From the NCBI GenBank assembly GCA_003648395.1, contig QMPB01000245.1, positions 1-6,720 of the forward strand: a DNA stretch of 6,720 nucleotides, given 5' to 3'. Under the pieces are notes generated by a model that saw only the letters and a program-made list of their open reading frames with translations, searched no databases and was not told where the DNA came from. The position numbers were made by a program, and so were the translations under genes. Shown here in pieces: positions 1-6,670 of the stretch (the stretch's first letter is position 1; the number at the start of each line of letters is the position of its first letter). Origin of the DNA: Bacteroidota bacterium. Lineage in GTDB: Bacteria; Bacteroidota; Bacteroidia; Bacteroidales; UBA1556.

Positions 1-1164
1 ACCTCATCATGTGTTAATTGTGGGCAGTGCATTATAGTTTGTCCAGTGGGAGCACTTTATGAGAAAGACCATTCGGCACAGATTATAGAAGCTTTAGATT
101 CGCCTAAGAAGCATGTAGTTGTTCAATACGCACCATCAATCACAGTAACTTTGGCAGAAGAAATTGGACTTCCTGCCGGCACTGATGTAAATGGCATATT
201 GAATGCAGCACTTCGTAAAATAGGTTTTGATGCAGTATTTGACTCATCATTTTCTGCTGACCTCACAATTATGGAAGAGGCTACAGAATTAATCAACAGG
301 ATTAGTAATGGCGGAAAATTGCCAATGATAACTAGTTGTTGCCCTGCGTGGGTAAAATATGCTGAGGAATTTGCTCCAGATATGATAGATAATCTATCGA
401 GCTGTAAATCACCACAGCAGATGATGGGTTCTATGATTAATAATTATTATGCTGAGATGAAAGACATTAATCCAGCAGATATTTACTCTGTGGCCATAAT
501 GCCTTGTACTGCAAAGAAATTTGAAGCACAGCGCGAAGAGATGACAAGCCAAGGCATTACAGATGTAGATGCTGTATTAACCACAAGAGAGTTTTCTCAA
601 TTCTTAAATAAATTTGGAATAGATATTAAATCATTGGATCCTGAGGACGCTGATTCGCCATTAGGAAAAAGAAGTACTGCTGGTAAAATTTTTGGTGCAT
701 CAGGTGGTGTAATGGAAGCGGCGGTACGTACTGCGCACAAAATGATTACAGGAAAGCCAATAAAAGAGCGTAAGATTGATGCTATTAGAGGTTTTGATGA
801 TATTAAAACTACACAATTGCAAGTTGGAGATTTAAATATCGGAATTGCGGTAGTAAATGGACTTGGCAATGTTGACACTTTATTAAATGAAATAAGAAAT
901 GGTAGAGACGACATTCAGTTTATTGAAGTAATGGCATGCCCAGGAGGTTGCATTAATGGAGGTGGACAACCTATCGCATTAAATACTGATAATATTAAAA
1001 AACGAATGGCAAGTTTATATACCATTGATGATACAGAGGAGATTCGTACTTCATATGAAAATCCTGATATTATTAATATTTATAATAACTATTTGGAGGA
1101 GCCAGGGGGCAAGAAGAGTCATCATTTACTTCATACTCATTATATGGAACGAGATGTAATGTAA
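1..1164 (+). CDS. hydA: [FeFe]-hydrogenase catalytic subunit HydA, 5' end missing
   Basis: Catalyses reversible reduction of protons to H2 at the H-cluster. The frame is open from base 1, so the true start lies off the left edge; 387 residues are visible. Residues 4-15 read CVNCGQCIIVCP, the last CX2CX2CX3CP [4Fe-4S] motif of the ferredoxin-like N-terminal domain. The catalytic domain follows with all three H-cluster motifs: TSCCPAW (111-117; C113 matches the proton-transfer Cys, C114 a cluster ligand), MPCTAKKFE (167-175; C169) and MACPGGC then GGGQP (C313, C317). The C-terminal small-subunit-like segment is present (YNNYLEEPGG, LLHTHY). Clostridial-type enzymes of this family are about 570-590 residues, so roughly 190 residues with further FeS motifs are probably missing. 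Nothing in the visible part is broken. Whether the enzyme is monomeric or part of a bifurcating HydABC complex depends on genes upstream of the window. A GTG at 46 is internal, not the start. Confidence 0.97.
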   Translation, partial: TSSCVNCGQCIIVCPVGALYEKDHSAQIIEALDSPKKHVVVQYAPSITVTLAEEIGLPAGTDVNGILNAALRKIGFDAVFDSSFSADLTIMEEATELINRISNGGKLPMITSCCPAWVKYAEEFAPDMIDNLSSCKSPQQMMGSMINNYYAEMKDINPADIYSVAIMPCTAKKFEAQREEMTSQGITDVDAVLTTREFSQFLNKFGIDIKSLDPEDADSPLGKRSTAGKIFGASGGVMEAAVRTAHKMITGKPIKERKIDAIRGFDDIKTTQLQVGDLNIGIAVVNGLGNVDTLLNEIRNGRDDIQFIEVMACPGGCINGGGQPIALNTDNIKKRMASLYTIDDTEEIRTSYENPDIINIYNNYLEEPGGKKSHHLLHTHYMERDVM

Positions 1165-1176
1165 TAAACCAATAAT

Positions 1177-1197
1177 TACTTTTTTTTACTAAAAGTA
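1177..1197 (+). other. weak hairpin in the hydA-response regulator gap
   Basis: TACTTTT (1177-1183) can pair with AAAAGTA (1191-1197) around a 7-nt loop. It sits 12 nt after the hydA stop in the 61-nt gap before the response regulator gene. The stem is short and AT-rich, and no T-run follows it on the + strand, so it is not a convincing intrinsic terminator. It may be a weak attenuator, an mRNA processing site, or chance in AT-rich DNA. A direct repeat AGTACAGTAC (1194-1203) overlaps its 3' arm. Confidence 0.2.
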
Positions 1198-1225
1198 CAG
1201 TACAAATGAAAATAAATATTAAAAG

Positions 1226-1621
1226 ATGATAGGAAAAGATAAAAAAGTATTCTTAGTTGATGACGACATTGACTTTAAGGATCAAATGGAAATATTATTA
1301 AAGGGCTTTGGATTTGAGGTTCTTATGGGAGAATCTCAAGCAGAAGGAGAAGCATTGCTAAAAAATAATAAAGCTGATTTGGCAGTTTTTGATTTAATGA
1401 TGGAAAACCAAGACAGTGGTTTTATACTTGCAAATAAGGCAAAGCGAATAAACCCAGAAATGCCAATAATAATAGCAACTGCTGTTGCCGCAGAAACAGG
1501 CATAAGTTTTTCGGTGGATACTGAGCAGGATAAAAACTGGCTTGGTGCAGATTTAATTCTAGAAAAAGGAATTAGAAAAGACCAACTCCACCGTGAAATC
1601 AGTAAACTCTTAAAATTGTAA
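1226..1621 (+). CDS. single-domain response regulator of the hydrogenase locus
   Basis: 131 residues forming one receiver (REC) domain with no output domain. The phosphorylation machinery is complete: acidic pocket D12/D13 in FLVDDD, phospho-acceptor D56 in FDLMMEN, switch T85 in IIATA, and conserved K114 in LEKG. The stretch TAVAAETG (85-92) resembles receivers I recall from [FeFe]-hydrogenase operons of other anaerobes; this recollection has not been checked by search. No transmembrane segment or signal peptide, so it is cytoplasmic. The ATG at 1226 has no clear Shine-Dalgarno sequence but gives the expected receiver N-terminus. The stop is 4 nt before the hybrid kinase gene, suggesting co-translation and a shared pathway. 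It probably takes phosphate from that kinase and acts by protein contact, CheY/Spo0F-like (inference). Its target is unknown. Confidence 0.9.
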   Translation: MIGKDKKVFLVDDDIDFKDQMEILLKGFGFEVLMGESQAEGEALLKNNKADLAVFDLMMENQDSGFILANKAKRINPEMPIIIATAVAAETGISFSVDTEQDKNWLGADLILEKGIRKDQLHREISKLLKL

Positions 1622-1625
1622 TATA

Positions 1626-2756
1626 ATGACTAGAATCAAGATCTTAGTAATAGAAAACGAGGCAATTATCCGAGCAGGGATTACTCTAGTATTACAGAGT
1701 TTTACTGTAAAGTTTCCCTTTATGGAAAAGGGTTTTGATTATACAATTATTGAAGCTGCCAATGGAGAAAATGGAATTGAAATAATAAAAAAAGGAGGAG
1801 TCGATATTCTCCTTTTAAACAACAAGCTCCCTGGTATAAAGGGATTAGAAGTATTAGAATATATAAATACACATAGGCTAAATATTTCGGTAACAATGAT
1901 AACTTCAGACGCATGTTTGGATTTAGCAATTGCTGCTACAAATAATGGTGCCGATGGTTTTATAGCAAAACCATTTACACCACAAGAGCTGAGAATATCT
2001 GTAGAAAATTCGACAAAGCAATTATACTTAAAGCGCATGACTCGCCAAATGACAACACAATGCAAGAGCATAAGGTATAAGTTCCTATCGGTATTGTCGC
2101 ATGAATTGAAATCGCCTTTAAATGCTATTGAAGGATATCTACAATTAATGGACGACAAAGAACTTGGCAATAATATGAACGATTATCATAATATGATTGG
2201 TCGTTCTATGCAAAGGATCTCTGGCATGCGCTCGCTAATAATGGACCTTCTGGATTTAACTCAGCTGGAGAATACTCAAGGAGAAATTGTTTTCAGAACC
2301 ATTGATTTATCAGAAATATGCAAAATGTCTATTGAGCTAATAAGACCAATTGCCATTCAAAAAAATCTAAGAATCAATATTGATATCTCCAGTGGAATAA
2401 TGTTTATGGCAAATGTTCGAGATATGGAGATAATGTTTAATAATGTACTCTCTAATGCTGTGAAATACAATAAAATGAATGGTCTTATTAATATTAACAT
2501 GCGAGAATCTGGTGCCGAAATTATTATTAGCATTACAGATACAGGTATAGGTATTGATGAGAATGATATTGACAAACTTTTTTTAGAATTCAGTAGACTA
2601 AAAAATAAAGAAACTAGAGATATTTCAGGAAGTGGACTTGGATTATCCATTTTAAAACAAATTGTAGAATCATATGATGGCAAGGTAGAAGTAAAAAGCG
2701 AGCTTGGCAAAGGGTCTACATTTATAATTAACCTACCAAACAAACCTAAAATATAA
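1626..2756 (+). CDS. soluble receiver-histidine kinase hybrid with degenerate receiver
   Basis: 376 residues in three parts. Residues about 4-125 are a REC domain that keeps T93 and K115 (AKPF), but the usual DD pocket reads E10-N11 and the phospho-acceptor Asp is N65 (LLLNNKLPG), so classical phosphorylation looks impossible. Residues about 145-215 are a HisKA dimerisation domain with H-box SHELKSP and phospho-accepting H159. Residues about 265-371 are a HATPase domain with N-box NNVLSNAVKYN (272-282), G1 DTGIGID (305-311), F-box (318-322) and G2 GSGLGLS (335-341), so the kinase core looks active. There are no transmembrane segments and no DNA-binding domain; it should be a cytoplasmic kinase. 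It starts 4 nt after the response regulator and ends 3 nt before hydG, in one translated block. Likely role: sensing a redox, H2 or metabolic cue for the hydrogenase and phosphorylating the neighbouring regulator (inference). The signal is not visible. Confidence 0.92.
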   Translation: MTRIKILVIENEAIIRAGITLVLQSFTVKFPFMEKGFDYTIIEAANGENGIEIIKKGGVDILLLNNKLPGIKGLEVLEYINTHRLNISVTMITSDACLDLAIAATNNGADGFIAKPFTPQELRISVENSTKQLYLKRMTRQMTTQCKSIRYKFLSVLSHELKSPLNAIEGYLQLMDDKELGNNMNDYHNMIGRSMQRISGMRSLIMDLLDLTQLENTQGEIVFRTIDLSEICKMSIELIRPIAIQKNLRINIDISSGIMFMANVRDMEIMFNNVLSNAVKYNKMNGLININMRESGAEIIISITDTGIGIDENDIDKLFLEFSRLKNKETRDISGSGLGLSILKQIVESYDGKVEVKSELGKGSTFIINLPNKPKI

Positions 2757-2759
2757 GCT

Positions 2760-4187
2760 ATGAAATTTACACCCGAAAAATACAAGATAGAAGACAAGGC
2801 ACATAAGCCATTTATTGACAGCGAAGAGATTTGGGATATTATCAACTCTAGCAATGCAAATAAAGAAAGGGTCCGCGAGATAATTAATAAATCGCTTAAC
2901 AAAGAGCGACTGAATATGTCAGAAGTGGCCATTTTGGTAAAAGCGGATTCACCAGAATTAATATCTGAAATAAAACAAGCCGCACGAGAATTAAAAGAGA
3001 GAGTTTATGGAAATAGGATTGTGCTTTTTGCCCCATTATATGTAGGTAATCTATGCATGAACAATTGCAAATATTGTGGTTTTAAGGCGTCTAATAAAGA
3101 AACCATTCGTAAAACATTAACAAAGGAAGAACTTATATCAGACGTTAAAGCACTGGAGGACAATGGGCAAAAAAGGCTTATCCTTGTTTATGGAGAACAT
3201 AAAAAGTACTCACCAGAGTTTATTGCCGATACGGTAAAAACTGTTTATAGTGTAAAAAGTAAGAATGGAGAAATTAGACGAGTAAATATAAATGCTGCAC
3301 CCTTAGATGCTAAGGGATTTAAGATAGTAAAGGACGCTGGAATAGGAACTTATCAGATTTTTCAGGAAACTTATCATAGGGAAACCTACGCAAAATACCA
3401 TGAGAGTGGTAAAAAAAGAGACTATGATAATAGGCTAACATCACTAGACACAGCTCAAGATGTAGGTCTTGATGATGTAGGAATTGGAGCTTTACTTGGC
3501 TTATATGATTGGAGATTTGAAATGTTGGCATTGGTACGCCATACGAATCATTTGGAGGCTTGCTATAATATTGGACCTCATACAATTTCATTTCCACGTT
3601 TGCAGAATGCTGAAGAGTTTAGTTGCGACCCTAAATACCAAGTTTCGGATGAAGAATTCGCGCGTTTTGTAGCAATACTACGACTTGCAGTGCCATATAC
3701 CGGCTTAATACTAACGGCAAGAGAACCTGAATTACTAAGAAAAGAGATATTACAATATGGTTGCTCTCAAGTAGATGCAGGAACAAAGATTGAACTAGGA
3801 AACTATTCGAATGAGGAAAAGCAAGAGCAAGATTTACGAAAAGAGCAGTTCCAGATAAATGATAGTAGAAGTTTGTCGGAGGTTATTGATGAGCTTATTG
3901 AAGATGAATATCTTCCATCGTTTTGCACAGCGTGCTATCGACTTGGGCGTACTGGAGAGCATTTTATGGAATTTTCCGTTCCAGGCTTTATAAAGGAAAA
4001 ATGTACACCTAATGCAATTATGACTCTTGCCGAATATTTGATTGATTATAGAGAAATTAAAAATGCTGCTAAAGGATGGGAGCTGATTGACAAATCAATT
4101 GATAAGATGGAGAATAAACAGGTAAAAGAACTATTGATAAACCGTGTTGAGAGAATTAAAGGTGGAGAAAGAGATTTGTATTTTTAA
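2760..4187 (+). CDS. hydG: [FeFe]-hydrogenase maturase HydG, radical-SAM tyrosine lyase
   Basis: 475 residues, close to the usual HydG length. HydG cleaves L-tyrosine with S-adenosylmethionine, releasing p-cresol and supplying the CO and cyanide ligands of the H-cluster as an Fe(CO)2(CN) synthon. The N-terminal SAM cluster motif CX3CX2C is C99, C103 and C106 (CMNNCKYCGF). The C-terminal auxiliary cluster motif CX2CX22C, which separates HydG from the related ThiH, is C389, C392 and C415, with exactly 22 residues in the gap. The central stretch GIGTYQIFQETYH (about 195-207) and GPHTISFPR are family hallmarks. The ATG follows the kinase stop by 3 nt with no obvious Shine-Dalgarno, so translation is probably coupled to the kinase gene. 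The full conserved N-terminal extension is present, supporting this start. No missing catalytic residues were seen. Confidence 0.97.
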   Translation: MKFTPEKYKIEDKAHKPFIDSEEIWDIINSSNANKERVREIINKSLNKERLNMSEVAILVKADSPELISEIKQAARELKERVYGNRIVLFAPLYVGNLCMNNCKYCGFKASNKETIRKTLTKEELISDVKALEDNGQKRLILVYGEHKKYSPEFIADTVKTVYSVKSKNGEIRRVNINAAPLDAKGFKIVKDAGIGTYQIFQETYHRETYAKYHESGKKRDYDNRLTSLDTAQDVGLDDVGIGALLGLYDWRFEMLALVRHTNHLEACYNIGPHTISFPRLQNAEEFSCDPKYQVSDEEFARFVAILRLAVPYTGLILTAREPELLRKEILQYGCSQVDAGTKIELGNYSNEEKQEQDLRKEQFQINDSRSLSEVIDELIEDEYLPSFCTACYRLGRTGEHFMEFSVPGFIKEKCTPNAIMTLAEYLIDYREIKNAAKGWELIDKSIDKMENKQVKELLINRVERIKGGERDLYF

Positions 4188-4196
4188 TTGTTAATG

Positions 4197-4227
4197 TTTA
4201 ATGAATCAGACTAAGTGATTAATTTTG
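4197..4227 (+). promoter_or_regulatory. candidate Bacteroidota-type promoter for hydFE
   Basis: A TAATTTTG box (4220-4227) fits the Bacteroidota -7 consensus TAnnTTTG exactly. TTTA (4197-4200), one mismatch from the -33 box TTTG, lies 19 bp upstream, which is a suitable spacing. Transcription would start roughly 6-8 bp downstream and give hydF a leader of about 145 nt. The context fits: this 193-nt gap is the only long one in the locus and separates the signalling/hydG block from hydF-hydE. Such boxes are easy to find by chance in AT-rich DNA. Confidence 0.4.
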
Positions 4228-4287
4228 CAAACATAAAAATAGTAGCAGTTCGTTAAATATTAAGCAAAATTAATTGTATCGAAGGCT

Positions 4288-4316
4288 GATTAATTATTAA
4301 TGATTAATGGTGTAAT
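4288..4316. repeat. AT-rich 7-bp period repeat in the hydF leader
   Basis: Three tandem 7-mers GATTAAT, TATTAAT, GATTAAT (4288-4308) are followed by GGTGTAAT. The 13-mer at 4296-4308 is also a single-base-spaced inverted repeat (ATTAAT-G-ATTAAT). The 12-mer TAATGGTGTAAT at 4305-4316 recurs at 6668-6679 after hydE, so this belongs to the same degenerate TTAATG-rich intergenic repeat type. The rest of the 4188-4380 gap shows only AT-rich sequence and the promoter candidate: no tRNA, no terminator and no small gene. Confidence 0.5.
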
Positions 4317-4380
4317 TAAAACATTGATTCATTGTTAAATTACTGAAGAGAGTGAGAATAATACGAAAAAATAAATTATT

Positions 4381-5571
4381 ATGGCAAAGGATTTAAAGCC
4401 ACATATTGGTATATTTGGAAAGCGAAATAGCGGAAAGAGTTCATTAATAAATGCACTTACAGGGCAAGATACCGCCATAGTTTCGGAGCAAGCAGGCACC
4501 ACTACCGACCCTGTAAAAAAATCTGTAGAAATATTTGGCATTGGGCCAGCAATAATTATTGATACCGCAGGAATTGATGATATTGGAGAACTCGGCAAAA
4601 AGCGTATTGCTAAATCAAGAGTTACCATCTCCCAAATAGATTTAGCCATTTTAGTGTTTTCCAACAATAATTTTGATGGACATGAGAAGGACCTTATCAA
4701 TAGTTTTAGACGATATAATATTCCATTTTTATTGGTTCACAATAAATGTGATATCATAAGACTAAGTATCTGTTTGCAAAAAGTAGTAGAGAGTAATTAT
4801 GGAATGGAAATAATAGAAATATCTACCGTAGAAAATAGAAATCTAGATAAACTTACTGAAAGCATTATCTCCACGATTCCTAAAACATCTTATATTAAAC
4901 CATCCCTTTTTGAAGGCCTAATAAAAAAGGGTAATACTGTACTTTTGGTAACTCCTATTGACAGTGAGGCTCCAGAGGGTAGAATGATATTACCTCAAGT
5001 AATGGCTATTCGTGATGTACTTGATAAAGACAGCATATGTATTGTATTAAAAGAAACTCAGCTGAAGGATTACATAAGAAATCATCATGATATAGATTTG
5101 GTAGTAACAGATAGCCAGGTCTTTGAAATGGTTTCGGATATAGTACCAGAAAACATACCTCTGACTAGTTTTAGTATAATTTTCAGTAGAATAAAAGCCC
5201 ATTGGGAGCCAATTTTACAAGGCACAAAACATATTTCTAAACTTCAAGATGGAGACAATATTTTGATACTGGAATCCTGTACTCATCATGTTTCCTGTGA
5301 AGACATTGGGCGTTATAAGATACCTAAATGGCTTAGTGAGTTTACTGGAAAAGATCTAAACTTTGATATAGTATCTGGCTTACAAGAATTTGAGAAAAAG
5401 CTTAATAATTGTGCGATGGTAATACAATGTGGAGGATGTGTGGCTACCCAAAAGCAAATTCAGAATAGGCTACAGCTAGCAATCGACAAAAATATTGCAG
5501 TAAGTAATTACGGAATGGCAATAGCATATACTACAGGAGTATTCGAAAGAGCCACAAAAATATTTGACTAG
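4381..5571 (+). CDS. hydF: [FeFe]-hydrogenase maturase HydF, GTPase scaffold
   Basis: 396 residues, the normal HydF size. HydF is the GTPase and FeS scaffold on which the diiron subcluster is completed and handed to apo-HydA. The N-terminal GTPase domain (about 8-170) has the P-loop GKRNSGKS (13-20), switch I threonines in AGTTTD (38-43), the Walker B motif DTAG (61-64) and NKCD (121-124). Family-specific signatures are present (GIDDIGELG after the DTAG, and NALTGQ). The dimerisation region follows, then the C-terminal cluster domain: C300-x-H302, 47 residues, C350-GG-C353, agreeing with the CxH...CxxC pattern. Oddity: the residue before the final CXXC is Gln349, where His is common. The ATG has no good Shine-Dalgarno but matches the conserved N-terminus just ahead of the P-loop. 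It sits 193 nt after hydG, possibly behind its own promoter, and 28 nt before hydE. Confidence 0.97.
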   Translation: MAKDLKPHIGIFGKRNSGKSSLINALTGQDTAIVSEQAGTTTDPVKKSVEIFGIGPAIIIDTAGIDDIGELGKKRIAKSRVTISQIDLAILVFSNNNFDGHEKDLINSFRRYNIPFLLVHNKCDIIRLSICLQKVVESNYGMEIIEISTVENRNLDKLTESIISTIPKTSYIKPSLFEGLIKKGNTVLLVTPIDSEAPEGRMILPQVMAIRDVLDKDSICIVLKETQLKDYIRNHHDIDLVVTDSQVFEMVSDIVPENIPLTSFSIIFSRIKAHWEPILQGTKHISKLQDGDNILILESCTHHVSCEDIGRYKIPKWLSEFTGKDLNFDIVSGLQEFEKKLNNCAMVIQCGGCVATQKQIQNRLQLAIDKNIAVSNYGMAIAYTTGVFERATKIFD

Positions 5572-5587
5572 CCATTTATTGAGAAAA

Positions 5588-5593
5588 AGAGGA
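5588..5593 (+). promoter_or_regulatory. ribosome binding site deciding the hydE start
   Basis: AGAGGA lies 6 nt before the ATG at 5600. It is the clearest Shine-Dalgarno-like site in the window; the other complete genes have only A-rich leaders. It favours ATG 5600 over an in-frame TTG at 5564 that would overlap the end of hydF by 8 nt. Confidence 0.6.
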
Positions 5594-5599
5594 AATTAT

Positions 5600-6670
5600 A
5601 TGACCAATTTTATTAAAATACTAGACAATCCAATAAAGGACAAACAAGCACTTATCAGAATGCTTAATTGCAGTGCTGATGAGCAAAAACTGCTATTTGC
5701 AAAAGCCGAAAATATCCGAATTTCAACAATTAGTAATAATGTATATGGACGAGCACTTATTGAGTTATCAAATATTTGCTCCAAAGATTGCTATTATTGT
5801 GGTATCCGCAAATCCAACAATAGTATTGATAGATATGCCTTAGATATTAACGCAATAAAAGAATCCATTGACATTGCCATAGCCTCCAAAATTGGCTCAA
5901 TAGCTATACAAAGTGGAGAATTAAACTCCCCTACTTTTGTGGAATCAATTTCCGAAATTGTGAAATATATAAAGTATAAATGCCCAGAAATAGGAATAAC
6001 ACTTTCGTGTGGCGAACAGACAGTAAAAACATACAAAAAATGGAGGCGTTTAGGTGCTGAACGCTATCTTTTGCGAATAGAAACTTCAAATAAAGAGTTA
6101 TACTATAAGTACCATCCCAATAATGAAAATCATGATTTTGAGAAACGGTTACAATGCTTGCAATACATAAAAGATACAGATTATCAAACAGGTACAGGTG
6201 TAATGGTAGGATTGCCGGAGCAGAATTTTGAAGACCTTGCCGATGATCTAATATTTATGCGCGATATGGAAATTCATATGTGCGGAATGGGTCCTTTTAT
6301 TCCTTGTAAAGGAACTCCAATGGAAAATGCAAAATCAAATTTTGATAGTGTTTTTGAGATGACATTAAGGATGATTGCTTGCCTTAGAATTATTATGCCT
6401 GATATAAATATTGTTTCATCTACAGCTATGGAAACTATAAATCCTAAGGGAAGGGAATTGGCAATAAAAGTTGGCGCAAATGTAATTATGCCAAATCTAA
6501 ACCCTAGTACTCATCGCAAAAAGTACTCCTTATATAATAAAAAACCTACAAATGAAATCACTAATGCTAAAGAAGTAATTGATAGTTGTGCTAAAGCAAT
6601 TCCTTCAGGATACATATTAAGCTTAGGCAAAAAAGGGAATTCATTGAAATGGGAAAGGTTAATGGTTTAA
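5600..6670 (+). CDS. hydE: [FeFe]-hydrogenase maturase HydE, radical SAM
   Basis: 356 residues from ATG 5600, near the family's usual 345-360. HydE is a radical-SAM enzyme that acts on the HydG-derived iron synthon on the way to the diiron subcluster. The SAM cluster motif CX3CX2C is C60, C64 and C67 (CSKDCYYCGIR). Family stretches follow: SGE (QSGELNSP), TLSCGEQ, LRIETSN, GTGVMVGLP (198-206), GPFIP, and GANVIMPNLNP. The optional second-cluster motif CX7CX2C seen near the C-terminus of Thermotoga maritima HydE is absent; that site is known to vary and to be dispensable. Two local departures from the T. maritima-like sequence are GLPEQ (E207) for GLPGQ and FIPC (C236) for FIPH. A preceding AGAGGA supports this start; it is 28 nt after hydF and probably co-transcribed with it. 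The last two codons and stop fall inside a tandem repeat. BioB or PylB are related alternatives, but context and motifs favour HydE. Confidence 0.95.
   Translation: MTNFIKILDNPIKDKQALIRMLNCSADEQKLLFAKAENIRISTISNNVYGRALIELSNICSKDCYYCGIRKSNNSIDRYALDINAIKESIDIAIASKIGSIAIQSGELNSPTFVESISEIVKYIKYKCPEIGITLSCGEQTVKTYKKWRRLGAERYLLRIETSNKELYYKYHPNNENHDFEKRLQCLQYIKDTDYQTGTGVMVGLPEQNFEDLADDLIFMRDMEIHMCGMGPFIPCKGTPMENAKSNFDSVFEMTLRMIACLRIIMPDINIVSSTAMETINPKGRELAIKVGANVIMPNLNPSTHRKKYSLYNKKPTNEITNAKEVIDSCAKAIPSGYILSLGKKGNSLKWERLMV

Noticed and set aside
597..914. Minus-strand open frame of 105 residues opposite hydA
   Set aside because: Antisense to conserved HydA sequence, with low-complexity hydrophobic translation and no motif.
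1177..1197. Hairpin after hydA as an intrinsic terminator
   Set aside because: The stem is 7 AT-rich pairs and the T-run lies in the 5' arm and loop rather than after the stem, so it does not fit a + strand terminator.
2357..2932. Minus-strand open frame of 191 residues opposite the kinase and hydG start
   Set aside because: It lies antisense to two well-supported genes, spans their junction, and has no recognisable motif; it looks like a by-product of AT-rich coding sequence.
2760..4187. ThiH (thiamine thiazole synthesis) instead of HydG
   Set aside because: The C-terminal CX2CX22C motif, the length and the hydrogenase gene context identify HydG; no thiamine genes are nearby.
4200..4333. 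Inverted 9-mers AATGAATCA (4200-4208) and TGATTCATT (4325-4333) as insertion-element ends or a riboswitch stem
   Set aside because: Only 9 bp, far apart, AT-rich, with no transposase and no conserved aptamer sequence between; chance is likely.
4335..4700. Minus-strand open frame of 121 residues over the hydF leader and P-loop
   Set aside because: It is antisense to the conserved GTPase domain of hydF and shows no domain signature or promoter.
5564..5599. In-frame TTG at 5564 as the hydE start, adding 12 residues and overlapping hydF by 8 nt
   Set aside because: The ATG at 5600 has a good AGAGGA site 6 nt upstream and gives the usual HydE length; the added residues resemble no family sequence.
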